Below are positions 48,301 through 58,971 of a stretch of 64,000 bases of DNA, piece after piece. The DNA lies in contig SCFE01000016.1 of assembly GCA_004352715.1 (NCBI GenBank), positions 773,627 to 837,626 on the forward strand, written 5' to 3'. This stretch comes from Hofstenia miamia (taxonomy: Eukaryota; Xenacoelomorpha; Acoela). Every line of letters begins with the position of its first letter. The stretch's first letter is position 1. A program made the translations under genes and the position numbers. The notes under the pieces are model-generated. The model did no database searches and was not told the origin of the DNA. It saw only the letters and a list, made by a program, of their open reading frames with translations.

Positions 48301-51300
48301 TTCAAGTGTCGATAATATTGTTTTCGAAATCGAGTAAATATGAGTTATCTTTTTTATTGTCTAAATCCATTAGTATAAGTGCATAACAATGTTCGCCCGA
48401 TTTCTCTAATACAGAAGCATTATCACATTTCACATGCATGCATAACTAATGATAGACTAATGCCAATTTCTTCATTTCCAAATACATTCGCAAATTATAA
48501 GTTTTTGTAAAATGATGTGTTAAAATTTTTCTATAGTTTATTATACCCACATATATTTTTGAAGCAGACAATTATATGCCAAAATCAAGTATTAGTAATT
48601 TTCAGCGGCTTATGTGAGCATTTCTACATAAATTTTTTTAAATATTGTTAACCCTAAGCTGTTTATATCCTTTTAAAAGGACGAACCATTTTTTAACTTT
48701 TTCGACCAGTTTTCTGTAAGCCTATTATGACATTTAGAAATTATGCCATTGGCCAGATTCATTGGTGAATGTCGTCGAATGCAATGTTGAAAATGTATAG
48801 TTAAATGTATTGCTATGTCTGAGGGATTAACTTTCACATTAAAAATTCCGATTTATTTTAAAATTTTTCCAAGAAATCATCAAAAACTTAAAAAATCCTA
48901 GTCTGCTTTAGGTTACACAACAGATCATGATTTAAAACAGCATGCTTCGAAGTTTCGTTACTATATTATTTGCTTGTGTACAAAAAGTCCACAATTACTG
49001 AGTAAATAAAAATGAAAAACAGTTCTTGTCAAAAAAATCTCTGCGTTTGGTCTCAACGGCTTCATTTCGTTTCGATGACACTTTAACATTTATCTCATTA
49101 TTTAGTTAATTGAATATTTAAAAATTCATCAAAATTATTCTAAGGATTAATTATATTGCTGTTACGTTAGGTTAAAATCGAAAGTTGAAAATGTTTTTGG
49201 AACAGTTTTCATTTAAAAAACTTTGTTATTACATTGCAGATAATATTTTGTTCTATTTTATTCAAGCAACAACTTTATTATACATCGGTTTTGACGACAT
49301 GAAATTCGTTTTTTTAGAGTTGCCTTTCATTTCTCTATTGAAACTTTATATTTGAAGGGATTTAATTCACAGGCTATCCAAAAATAGCATGTTTTTATGT
49401 AATTGTAGCTGTTTAAACTAATACTTAAATGTCTTCTGAATAGATTTCAACAATAGTTACTGAATTCATAATTTAAGTACTATTTTAAATCACAAATCAA
49501 CAATGCAGCAAATTGAAATAATTTAAATTGTCGCGAAAAAATGATTTTTGAGATAATTGGCATTTAATCTTGCAGCACTTACAAAATCATAATTTCAAAT
49601 AACTCACTGTTGTGCAAACAGTACACACTCATGTAAAATCAATTAAAATACGTTACAAGTGTGTTGTTGGGGCCTACTCTCAAAGTTTGTAGTTCTGGTC
49701 CAATAATCTGTTTTTAGTTCGAATCATTGAAGGTTGTGCTGTAGGTGATTACTTATGTTGCTTTGGAAACAGAAGTAATTGCTTCTGTGCTCCTGGGTAT
49801 AAAGATGAAACATGCACTAGTTCAAGTAAGTTTTAATGATCTTTTAATTTAATGAATTTCTTACCACATTTATTTTTAAATTATTTGATGTAGGATTTTA
49901 TAAATTTATAATTTTGCTTAAGAATGACCCAACATCAAAAGCTATGCCATTATAAATGATTTTCTAAGAAATTCGACAGTCAGTAAATGACATTCAATTA
50001 ATTCGCATATGTGAATTAACGTATTACGCTGATGTAAAGATCCCGGGTGATGTTTTACAGAGCTATCTTAAATGACAGAAGCGTGTCGCAAGTGTTATTG
50101 GAAAGTATGTTAAGAGGATAATCATTCTCAATTCTTTCAGAAACAGCCGCATTCATTTGTAGTTAATCCGAGTAAATCAATGCGTCGTTACAAATGTTTT
50201 AGATTACTTTTGCCATATATTTAAAAGGACAACTAGATATGGTTAAAAAGCGCTGTTGTAGAATACTAAAAGTTTATCCACAGTAGATACATTTAGATTT
50301 TCTGTTTCATTTGGTCAAAATCGACAAAAATTGTTAGCAATATTATCAAATCCGAACTCCTAGTTTCTTCATTTATGGTCCCAGTTCCATGGCACTGGAT
50401 TCTCCCCACAGAATCCTAATACCGAGCGCTCTTTGTTGCAAAGGTTACATTTATTTAACTGCCATGAACGCAAAACACACATCATTCCTTGGCATGCTAT
50501 CAGTAAAGTCCGAGCAGTGCATAAGGATTATTATTTTGTGCAATTTACTCTTATAATGTACTTCAACAAATAGTGAATCCACATTTCTATTACTATTACT
50601 AATGAGCTTGCATACATTTATCGTTTTAACCCACTGTTATTTTTTAGGGCTTCAATTTAGAGCCTTTACTTACAAAATTCTCAACTTCAAAATTCTCAAC
50701 AACTGTCAATGTTTTATAGACTGTTTTTCTAACCATTGACTCTATCTGCATAATTTTTGCGTAAAGAGTTACAGAACAAGTTAAAGTAAAAAGTCACAGA
50801 AGGATGGTTTATTTTAAAAAACGGTCTCTAAGTTATATCTAAGAATTCGAAAGAACTCTATTGTGTTGGCGTCACAAATTGTATTAGTCACTCGTAATGT
50901 TAGTGTGATTTTATCTGTTTAAGTTTGCAAAACCTAAAATTAAGTAATCCTCATATACAGGATCTCTCAGCTAAATCTGGTCTTTTTATTCTTTTTAATT
51001 ATAATGAAATATGTCCAAGAGACAATACACAAACTTTTCATATTGTAAAAAATACAAAAACATTTATTTAAGTTATCTCACTTAAAATGTCAGTTATTGG
51101 CTTCCACTATTTTCTCCAAACGGTACCTGAAGCTAGAAAAGGCCTTCATCAGTGTTTTTCCTTCAATTTGTTTCATTTCCTGTTACTAACTGTTACTAAG
51201 AGCACCCAGAGCGTTGTGAAGCCTGCTATTGACGCCTGCCTCAATGATGCTTCACAAGTATTAGTCCAGCGGATTGCAGTCTTATGTGCTAATAGGTCAG

Positions 51301-54300
51301 AGTTCTCATAGCATCACGCTTCAGTTTTGCGTACCTTATGGGCTGGTGCAGAGTCGTGTTGGAAGATATAATCTCTTAGTTAGAAAATTGATTCATTCAT
51401 TCCTCTTTTATCTAAGAAATACGGAAACATGACCTCATCCTCCCTGCTGACGACACCAATGACATTATAGATGCTGGATGCTTGTTGTGTATCATTGTTG
51501 GAATGTTGTAAATAAAGGATTTCAAGCAATAAAAAATGCAGTAATTTCTAGTGCTGTTGTACAAGCACGGCAGCCTTTCAAATCATCTACTACTCATTCT
51601 ACTCTCGAGGCACGATTGAAATTAAGTTGCAACCAAATAGTTTTAGATACCTTTACCTATCAAGCGCACGCATGGTCTGTAAACTTACTATCAATGATGT
51701 ACGTGTAATCATAGGACGACGCATATGCAGTAGTTGTGGATGAATGCCGATGTTCCCTAATAACTAGTTTGTTATTGAGCAGCTACAATTGAAAAATATC
51801 TAGATTTATCCGGAAGACCTTGTAATTAGCGAATGATGCTATGTTGGAAATATCAGAATCTATTTCTATATTTTAATATTTTGCCCATTGGTTTCTCCTG
51901 TATTTTTGTATGATATGAACGATTGCGATTGTGCCACATAACTACGTGTTTGCGATATCAACTATTGACTGAAATGTTCAACGCGGATTAATTAGGATAA
52001 CCAGTTTTTTTTAGTTAAATTGGTTTATGTCAGTTTATTTCAAATATTTGAATTGTCCTGTTACCCACCCTTAATCTTTAATCCTTTCTATTCATCCATT
52101 TATTGTGTCAATTTTTATCGGTTCAAAATATTGATCTTCTTGTTATTGCAAATCATTACATCGCATTGTCCCACCCTCCATATTTTTAATCGAGAGAATA
52201 CGTTTTAAATTTTTCCAAAGTTTGCTTATGGAAATTTTTTGTACAAAATTTTTGTTAATTTTGATATTTATCAAAACTTTTTTATATAGTTGCTTTTTGC
52301 ATATCAACATTGATTAGAATCAATTATGTAGCTTTTATTGTCACTTCTATTTTCATTTTCTATTCATTTAGTTTTTGATGGGGTTTGTAATTTAACTTTC
52401 TTGTTGTTTGTTATTTTATATTTCTTACTCCACATTTAAATTAACAACTTTAGTTCAAGTTGATCCAAGTGAAAGAGTTGATCTTGTTGATAAGATATAC
52501 TGTTCAGAAGACATTCCAGGTTGTCAGTGTTTCTATGGATACTGTGGACCAGATTGTCAACAAGGTATGGATTAGTTAATCATATTTTCTTTTGATTTTC
52601 CCTAGAAATTTCCCATTTAGAAATGCATCTCAAGCTACTAAAATGTTTTTTAACATTTTTTTGATTTATTATTCTCTACGCAAAGAGTATATAAAATTGT
52701 AATAAAATGTCACCCTTTTTCTTCGTATGTCGTTAAAAGTTTGAATTCGATTGAGTATAAATAACTAATTCATGCATGTTTATAGGTAAGTTTGAAGAAG
52801 GCTTATGGGTACTTCAAGTTTAAAATATTGTTTAAACTAGTCATTATAATATGGCACTTGGTTACAGTTAGTCATTTATGAGAACCGAATAAGACAATGT
52901 GTAAACAATCTCTGAACCAAAGTCCAAACGTGGTCTAAGTGCCAGACCAAATTATATTATTCAATTGTTACTTTCATGATGAGTAACATAATTATCCTAC
53001 TGTGGGATTTTCATGAAAATTGTAGCTTGCAATGCATTCCATTGCTTGGAGATAATGTCATTCTATTGCTTAAGATTGAATGAACTGCAAAATCTTACTT
53101 TTGAACNNNNNNNNNNNNNNNNNNNNNATGATGAGTAACATAATTATCCTACTGTGGGATTTTCATGAAAATTGTAGCTTGCAATGCATTCCATTGCTTG
53201 GAGATAATGTCATTCTATTGCTTAAGATTGAATGAACTGCAAAATCTTACTTTTGAACAAGATTTCTGTAACTCATCTTATTCAGCTTACTCTACGTGTT
53301 TCAATATTACATCAAAATCTAATTCTGGTGTTTTCAATGTACCTTTATATACATAGACTGCAATTATTGCTCGGCGGTATACTGAAAAAACCGAAAACGA
53401 ACCAAGAAAAAAATAAAAACTGAGTGAATACTGTCATCGATAATGTTATTTCCAAGAAACGATGCAGACGCCAAAATTCTTGTCACGCATAAACTGTAAA
53501 ATTCATCAAACATTTTTCAATTCGGTGATGTACTAGTCATTTAAAAGACTATTTATTTTGGGGTAGGATCTCTTCTATGCTCTAATATGAACCGTAAACA
53601 CGTATTTACTTCATGATTTTTATATTTATTTTGATCAATAACGGTAAAATACATTATGAATAATTTCCATTTTTATCTAGGTTTTATAAAGAAATTTATT
53701 TCTTTAACTTTTTGTAACGATTAAATGTTAAAAGATTTTACAGTAGACCTGCGATTATTTTATATGCGTCATACATGTATATACAGCTGTCGGAATAAAG
53801 GTAGTTTCGGAAATATAATTAATTTAAACGAGTATGAAAGAACGTCATTTACTAAGTCATGAGCTCTTTCTAATTTTAGAGTGGTCGCCCAAGTTTCTCA
53901 GTGTAACCGCATCATATGATGTTAGAGGAAATAAATCTTCACTACGAATATCCAGCAGTCAAAATTGTACAATCAAAATACGGTACTGACTTTTTAAAGC
54001 TTTTTTCTATTATTTAATTTAGAGATTTCAAAGCCTTCCATCATTCATTCCAGAATTTCACATTGCCACGCAGTTTCTCAAATTCAGGGGTAAATTTTTG
54101 GAAAGCGGCAACGCCTATCGAGTACAGTTTTGATTCGTTGCCGGACGTCACTCATCGCAAAGTTTTATCGTTAGGAATGTGTAAGTGTTCATTTTTAAAA
54201 CCTACTGATTTTTTGATGATTCTAAATAAATTCATATAATGCATTTAATTTGTCTTTACCACATATATTTTAATTTTGTCATTCGGAATCCAATCATTTT

Positions 54301-55530
54301 GTGCGCTTGTTTCATTTCATTTTGTTTTAAAATGATAGTTGAATATTAAACAGTTACCATCCTGAATTTTAGATGCAAAACCGCGCTTCAGAGTTGATGT
54401 CAATGGTTCAAATATCATTATTAATGACTTTTCTCCCTTATCATTTTGTAATGACTTGTAAGTGCTATGTTGTTGTGCCATTATGTAGCTTGTATTCTAG
54501 CTGTTTCCTAGTACTACTTTACAAGTCTGACACACCAGCCGACGATGAGGATAACTACGTTTCAAAAGTTTACAGCCCTTACAGCAATATTATTCAGAAG
54601 TTCTTTCTTGCAAGCGCTGTTCCTGCGTACGTTTCTTTTTTAGTTACCAATTGGAATATTTTCAGTTTATAAACAGACATTGAATCGTGTCCGCGAAATC
54701 ATCCTCTTCGAACAAAATTTTGTCGCAACAAATGCTGTCATTTTCTTGTTACGTCACAAACTTTTTACGAAACCCTTTCTACATATCTTTTCATTCTCTA
54801 TTAAAGCGATCCTTCATTTTGCTTATTTTATTTGATTGTAAAAATCGAAATATAGAATTGGTGTATATAGCAACATGTTATGAATTATTCACTGCAGTGT
54901 TCACCCACATGTGTGTTTTTACGAAATAAACATCAAATTCATTTTAAAATTATTTCCCTTAAACATTTGATTCATCTAACTAGTGGGTTATTTATGTAAA
55001 TTTATGTAAGTCTTTTTCAACAATTTTTTGATGTTCTTAAGTATCTCAATCCACGTTCACTCAGCAAGATTAAACTACTCAAATATAAAACTATGTATAG
55101 CAAGGAATATTACTATATGAAAGGCAACCAATGTAGAAAAATTAAATTAACGTTTTCTGTCCGCCCCTTTTCACAACGCTCTTTTGAAGGATTTATTGTT
55201 GGTTATCTTGTTGAGTTTAGCATTAGTTTGTAATTGTTTTAATCGTTTAGCATCAATGCAATCGAAATTCCCTGCTTTTGTTACGATTAAACTATAACTG
55301 AGCAACAATTTCACAATTGATACTTTAGCTGCAAAGTTCGAAACTTATATAAAGTCGTTTGGGATAACGATACTTCTTGTTCATCAAAACCATTGGATTT
55401 CAGTTCTCTGAAGGATGAATGGAGAAAACCTCAATATAGTGCAGGTTTAGTAAAAGCATTGGAAACAGATGGACTATATCATTATCAGTCCATTGTACGA
55501 TTGGCTTATGTAGGAAATGAGTTTTCAAAG
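38034..55530 (+). CDS. Multi-exon gene for a cysteine-rich extracellular-type protein (partial)
   Basis: Ten exons join in one frame with canonical GT-AG borders: 38034-38492, 41080-41283, 49718-49825, 52454-52564, 53178-53327, 53880-53982, 54023-54180, 54373-54457, 54501-54626 and 55329-55530. Together they give about 568 codons with no stop. The first five are phase 1-1, as usual for shuffled extracellular modules. The product starts with a Thr/Ser/Pro-rich region with N-glycosylation sites, then a beta-rich segment, two small cysteine-rich modules, and further segments with scattered cysteines. No signal peptide, membrane anchor or start codon is in view, and the last exon ends in phase 0 at a donor, so both ends lie elsewhere. 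I do not recognise the family. A secreted or surface role is inferred from composition. Exons are ab initio calls. Confidence 0.7.
40544..40701 (+). CDS. Candidate alternative or extra exon
   Basis: After the acceptor TTTTTTGTAG the phase-1 frame reads KSSVGSLRKFEAVYNYIDEF, then a segment with two cysteines (GECNIT, NANCSDEIY), ending at a TAA at 40699-40701. The phase fits the donor at 38492. No strong phase-1 donor is present; the best is C|GTAATG within CTTCGTAATG near 40660. It could be an alternative last exon or a false call. Confidence 0.3.
41080..41283 (+). CDS. Host gene exon: beta-rich extracellular segment
   Basis: The exon is 204 bases, phase 1-1, with a T-rich tract and TAG before 41080 and TCAG|GTATT after 41283. 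The peptide (QQFIISPDSTKTFWDYFPHV, VSVDPSVTLRLENQSGFYRL, SSNNTIYFRVMFTSG) alternates hydrophobic and polar residues like a beta-sandwich and carries the sequons NQS and NNT. It has no cysteine. I do not recognise the domain. Confidence 0.68.
41342..41846. mobile_element. MITE with perfect 17-bp terminal repeats and TA target
   Basis: CCGTAACTTGGGGATAC at 41342-41358 is repeated in perfect inverted form at 41830-41846. The element (505 bases) is flanked by TA on both sides (41340-41341, 41847-41848), so it belongs to a Tc1/mariner-like or similar TA-targeting group. Inside, motifs such as GTTACCCCA and TTGGGGTAA repeat. It starts 58 bases after the exon ending at 41283. Confidence 0.88.
41849..46710. 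other. Intron sequence without further features
   Basis: This is part of the 8.4-kb intron between exons 41283 and 49718. A run of AATCGAATCGAT-type units lies at about 42800-42846 and a (TA)n run with one ambiguous base at about 45299-45330. ORFs here are short and AT-biased. Confidence 0.55.
45299..45330. repeat. (TA)n microsatellite
   Basis: About 15 TA units ending in one ambiguous base at 45330. Confidence 0.9.
46711..46840 (-). promoter_or_regulatory. Possible antisense CCAAT/CRE promoter in the intron
   Basis: A consensus cAMP-response element TGACGTCA lies at 46778-46785. Two CCAAT boxes lie near it, 46808-46812 (as CCAATCAG on the minus strand) and 46836-46840 (plus strand). Reading leftward, a good splice donor CAATG|GTAAGT falls at 46711/46710, about 67 bases past the CRE. 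CCAAT boxes just upstream of a CRE, then a short first exon with a donor, would fit a minus-strand promoter. The motifs are short and could occur by chance. Confidence 0.35.
47357..47476 (+). CDS. Candidate cysteine-rich exon
   Basis: The acceptor is CAACAG before 47357 and the donor is GCAG|GTATAG after 47476. The exon is 120 bases and phase 1-1, so it fits between exons 41080-41283 and 49718-49825 without breaking the frame. The peptide has eight cysteines in 39 residues (MCVEYVYMPC, FQCCHFCYF, LKLCNQ). Against it, the peptide is very hydrophobic and the upstream polypyrimidine tract is weak. Confidence 0.33.
47600..49717. other. Intron sequence
   Basis: A GC-richer patch at 47635-47745 (AAGGCGCCTAC, GGTTGTGCTCAGGGAGG, TCGGGTTCGGG-like) has no structure or ORF I can assign. 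The rest is AT-rich. Confidence 0.5.
49718..49825 (+). CDS. Host gene exon: cysteine-rich module (CC type)
   Basis: The exon is 108 bases, phase 1-1, between TTTTTAG and TTCAA|GTAAGT (a near-consensus donor). The peptide includes GCAVGDYLCCFGNRSNCFCA followed by PGYKDETC: seven cysteines in 28 residues with the order C-x6-CC-x6-C-x-C-x8-C. The sequon NRS sits between cysteines. The end PGYKDETC is EGF-like, but the internal CC pair is not typical of EGF. It also recalls small CC-containing modules of secreted proteins. I do not assign a family. Confidence 0.72.
50958..51720 (-). pseudogene. mariner transposase relic in the intron
   Basis: Minus-strand sense in order from about 51480 down: IGVVSREDEVMFPYF (about 51410-51460), YIFQHDSAPAHKVRKTEA (about 51320-51370), a shortened middle, EASLRQASIAGFTTL (about 51200-51245) and FSSFRYRLEKIVEANN (about 51090-51145). 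This is the C-terminal order of a mariner-type transposase, with QHDSAPAH holding the second catalytic Asp. The stretch with the SPDLNP block is missing. The presumed terminal repeat starts CAGGATCTCTCAGC at 50958, after TATA. Stops and frameshifts show it is dead. The outer 5' end was not found. Confidence 0.7.
52454..52564 (+). CDS. Host gene exon: second cysteine-rich module
   Basis: The exon is 111 bases, phase 1-1, acceptor CTTTAG and donor CAAG|GTATGG. The peptide is acidic and then cysteine-rich: VDPSERVDLVDKIYCSEDIP then GCQCFYGYCGPDCQQ, five cysteines in 22 residues, C-x6-C-x-C-x4-C-x3-C. The compact CxC...CGPDC pattern suggests a disulfide-stabilised knot. I do not recognise the family. 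Confidence 0.72.
52976..53106. repeat. Left copy of a 131-bp duplication at a gap (probable assembly artefact)
   Basis: These 131 bases are identical to 53128-53258 and end exactly at a 21-base run of N. This is the usual result of two overlapping contig ends that were not merged. Confidence 0.9.
53107..53127. other. Assembly gap of 21 N
   Basis: It separates two identical 131-base segments and is probably of zero or negative true length. Confidence 0.95.
53128..53258. repeat. Right copy of the 131-bp duplication
   Basis: Identical to 52976-53106. It contains the acceptor and first 81 bases of the exon at 53178. The left copy therefore holds a false partial exon (from 53026). Confidence 0.9.
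53178..53327 (+). CDS. Host gene exon: cysteine-bearing segment
   Basis: The exon is 150 bases and phase 1-1, acceptor ATTGTAG and donor TCTG|GTGTTT (a weaker donor, chosen because it alone keeps phase with 53880). The peptide is CNAFHCLEIMSFYCLRLNEL, then QNLTFEQDFCNSS and TCFNITSKSNS, with five cysteines and the sequons NLT, NSS and NIT. The first 81 bases are repeated before the N gap. Confidence 0.62.
53880..53982 (+). CDS. Host gene exon
   Basis: The exon is 103 bases, phase 1 in and phase 2 out, acceptor AATTTTAG, donor ACG|GTACTG. The peptide contains EWSPKFLSVTASYDVRGNKS then LRISSSQNCTIKIR. Alternating residues and the sequons NKS and NCT suggest a beta-rich extracellular segment. 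It is followed by a 40-bp intron. Confidence 0.68.
54023..54180 (+). CDS. Host gene exon
   Basis: The exon is 158 bases, phase 2 in and phase 1 out, acceptor TTTAATTTAG, donor ATGT|GTAAGTG (strong). The peptide contains DFKAFHHSFQNFTLPRSFSN and FWKAATPIEYSFDSLPDVTH. It has one sequon (NFT) and no cysteine. Clear compositional contrast with its AT-rich flanks supports coding. Confidence 0.7.
54373..54457 (+). CDS. Host gene exon
   Basis: The exon is 85 bases, phase 1 in and phase 2 out, acceptor GAATTTTAG, donor CTT|GTAAGTG. The peptide is YAKPRFRVDVNGSNIIINDF then SPLSFCND. The in-phase frame is the one starting GCA at 54375; an overlapping frame beginning with ATG at 54373 is open but reads as a shadow here. 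Confidence 0.68.
54501..54626 (+). CDS. Host gene exon after a 43-bp intron
   Basis: The exon is 126 bases, phase 2-2, acceptor TATTCTAG and donor CTGC|GTACGT. The peptide contains CFLVLLYKSDTPADDEDNYV and KVYSPYSNIIQKFFLASAVP. The preceding intron is only 43 bases; an alternative acceptor at 54488 would make it 31 bases and add four residues. The hydrophobic start is too short to be a membrane anchor. Confidence 0.62.
55329..55530 (+). CDS. Host gene exon, last firm one
   Basis: The exon is 202 bases, phase 2 in and phase 0 out, acceptor TACTTTAG, donor AAAG|GTGATT. The peptide contains CKVRNLYKVVWDNDTSCSSK, SLKDEWRKPQYSAGLVKALE and LYHYQSIVRLAYVGNEFSK. It has two cysteines and one sequon (NDT). 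The open donor shows that the gene continues to the right. Confidence 0.7.
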
Positions 55531-55822
55531 GTGATTTTGCTATTTTATCAATTATTATTTTAATAATCTAGTGTATTAGTAAATCTCTTTTGAACTTTTA
55601 CATAGTATACACTTTCTGTCTATTTGCAACTAGTTACTGCAGAGTAGGTTTTATTATGTGTGAAATCAATTGCATGATAACTGTAATGTTTTACATTATG
55701 GCTTTGATTTTCATCAATAGCCTCAATGTTGCTAGGGAATTCAAATTTCATATTAATTTTTTAATCAGAGATTTAGTTTTCGTTCTATGCTCCTTTAAAT
55801 GCGCACTCTAAAAACTATTTCC

Positions 55823-55826
<4 letters not shown>

Positions 55827-55860
<34 letters not shown>
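55827..55860. repeat. (TA)n microsatellite
   Basis: About 17 uninterrupted AT units. Confidence 0.9.
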
Positions 55861-55864
<4 letters not shown>

Positions 55865-58800
55865 AAGATCACTAAATTTCGATTTGAAAATACACATATG
55901 CTTGGAACGTAAATAAGCCTTAGTGGTTACTATAGGATTAAATGAGAGTTTGATTGCAAACATTTTCTCACCGCAAATCATTGTACAGATATTTAAAAAT
56001 ATTTCAAATATTCTTAATTTGCATATTGTTAGAAAAATGGATGTTTTTGCTTGATTATTAATAACGCTGCAACTGCATTACTTCAACAATGCGAATGCTG
56101 CACCTAACTAGAAAATAAATAGAATTTCTAACAATACTTTATTATCTTTGGTATTTATTATTTCTGTACTTATCCTGGACTCTGATCTGAGTTCTGCCAT
56201 GGTACATAGTATCAAATAGACCATTTTTATACATGGCTGGTAGCCACGTCACATAGTGTCTATCTAACCGATTTTTTAAAATGTTTCTAAAATGAATTTT
56301 TCGAAACTGATTATTAAAATTAGTATGCCTCTGCATTTTATGTAGAACATAGCTTTTCAATTATCTTTAAAATAAATAAGTAAATAAGTTTTTAATAACT
56401 AAATTTAGACTAAAAATTTACCTGCATTAAATTATATATTAGCTTGAAATAACTGAAATCATTAAAGTTTCAAGATAAGAATAAACTAAGAAGCAATCAA
56501 AGTAGTCCATATACAGCATATTTTGATGAGTTGGGCAAAAACACTGAAACGGATTGAGAGATTGAGTGATCTATGCCAAAAAATAGAGCCTAGAGTGTTC
56601 TAAGTAAGACTGTTGGGGTTTCCAACTAACCCATCCTCAGAGGTGGTAACAGTGTCTGCTGTTAACGGCATAATGTGTGTGTAAACAGCAAATCAATTTT
56701 GCTTTAGCTAACAAAGCACTTTTATACTATATTTGTCTGTCTTTGGGCTTATTATAAGTGAACTGGAATTTAAGTTAAGTCTATGCCTTATAATGTACAA
56801 CGCTAATTATTGTTATTTTTTCAAATATGTTATATTGCAATTCTTCAATTGAAAATAACGAATATTATGTTGATGTACTCATTAAGCGGGGTTGTTCTGG
56901 TGATGCACATTTTGTATCCAATTTGGCTTTGTCTTCCATCATGCAAATTGGTACTTTTGCAACAATTGGCAATTGACTTCACTTTTTTTGTCATTTTTAG
57001 TTTTTTTAAATTATATCTTCTCTTTTAGAATAATATAATTTTAGCTATTAATTTTTTATAGTAATTGTGTGCATATGCAAACGTTAAGCTCCTGCTAATC
57101 AACTAATTTATTTATGAATCCCAATTTTTGAGAGTCTATTTTTACCGAATCTTACTGTGCTAGGTCATTAAAGAACAAATGAATTTCAACATTGTTAATT
57201 CATTGAATAAATTTTCACCCAAATTAGGAAGTCGGAATTTAGTCAAAAGCATCAACAAATCTGAAAACATTTTGCTCATTTGAATGAATGCAAACAGGAT
57301 TAACAAACATTCAAATCTGCAGTATTTGTCGAATCCAAATCCAAATCAAAATCTTAAAATTGCAGTATCTTTGTATAAGCTTAGGGGGGGGCAGACATCA
57401 TTGTTTCCAGGTCTGGACATCGTTCTCAAATGCTCTGAGTTGCAGGATAATAGCACTATAGTTTATAAATTCCGTATTTTAAAATCTAGATTATAGCATT
57501 TTTTTGTTGAAATTCCATATTTTAAAATCTAGTATTCCAAATTTGCTGTTAAAAGCAAAACTGCGTGCTGTAAATGTTAATAGCAGATAATCTCTTAACA
57601 TCAAATTTGCCACCACTGCCCATCTTTTCTTTTTGTTAAGACATCTAGGATGTCAAAATGTTAGTGTGAAATCCTGTACTCTTCAACATTAGACTCCTAA
57701 TTCATCATGACAGTATCTGTTTCAACAATTTATGTGCATCAGCAATATGTCTCTCTAAACCATTAGTTTAGTTCCCGATAGTATAAAACTGAATATATCT
57801 TTAATATATACATGTGGCTAACAACAGTGTTTTTAGAACCTTGTGTATTCCTCGCAGTGCAGGTGATAATGCATGAATTGACCATCAATGTTTCTCAGTG
57901 TGATAATTTGCAGTTGCTTAATAAAACATTATGTACCAATGTTTTTATCTGTGCTTGTTTAAAATTGATAAAACATTAAGGTAATGATTGCAGTGAGTAT
58001 TAGAGCTTTCATAATCTGAGATACAATAATAAATTCATTTAACTTTAATAAAACATGAAACTAATAGGCTGCATCTAAGATGGCTACACTTCTTCGATCA
58101 TCAGTGATACAAGCTTCTTTAAACTGTAGTAGTTAATCGTTAACTAACTTAGGATTGTTAATGTTTTTTTTAGAAATTAACTGCAATTTTTAGTAGCTAA
58201 GTGAAAGTGAGTTTGTTATATAAATAAAACTACACATCTAATAGTTGAGCATTAGTTCATAGAAGAATTAAAATTAAATATGTAATCACCAATACTATTG
58301 TCAATTTCGAATTTAGCTGATAAGCGTTTAACTAATTTCTGTAAATTAGCATAATAAAGAAAATAGAACCAATCTCTACAAAAAGTTTATTGATACTAAA
58401 TTGTATTGCAACAGTTTCCTTCAATGATTTTACTGGTATACTAAAAACACTGGAATCACTTACAGGTCTTAACTATTTCCTTTTCAATCGATCAGATGAT
58501 CACCATATTTTAAATTTATCTTTTGGCTCATTTCAGTTAAAAGTAAGCAAATAACTGTCAGCCAAACTATTTTTTGCTGTAGTCTTTTTGACCTGTTTTC
58601 TCATAATAATCATTATAAAATTTTACGCATAAAATACTCTAAATAAAATTATAAATTAAACTACGCTCTGGTCAGAATAGGTGCTTTTCCGTTTGCAACT
58701 TTCTACCTTAGGTGAGGCTGACAAGAATGCCTTTCCGTTTGCATTCTGTCAATTAATTGTTGGGAACATAAGCTCGGTCATGTAATCTTTTTACTGAATT

Positions 58801-58971
58801 ATGTGTACTATTTAGTTGAAGTGGTAAGTAAATTCTGTTTAGGATTTTGACATATTCATGCTAAAGCAGTTTTATGGTGATTTTATTTAGTGAATTTTAG
58901 TGAATTTATAATCTCGTGGTCCTTAAGTAAATAGTCTTAAACCATTATTGTGACTCTCTTATGTTACAGCT
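55861..58971. other. Non-coding stretch, possible intron
   Basis: About 3.1 kb with one possible antisense exon (56142-56360, listed separately), a G-run at about 57384-57391 and no other structure. If the host gene continues, this is intron. Confidence 0.55.
56142..56360 (-). CDS. Weak candidate exon on the minus strand
   Basis: A minus-strand frame of 72 codons (KSYVLHKMQRHTNFNNQFRK, RHYVTWLPAMYKNGLFDTMY, HGRTQIRVQDKYRN) follows an AG acceptor-like ATTTTAAAG and ends in TAATAA, with an AATAAA just before the stop. It is basic and less AT-biased than its flanks. I recognise no family and no upstream exon. Confidence 0.22.
   Translation of the reverse strand: MKSYVLHKMQRHTNFNNQFRKIHFRNILKNRLDRHYVTWLPAMYKNGLFDTMYHGRTQIRVQDKYRNNKYQR

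Noticed and set aside
53026-53106. Extra exon before the 21-N gap
   Set aside because: Exact duplicate of 53178-53258, best explained by unmerged contig ends.
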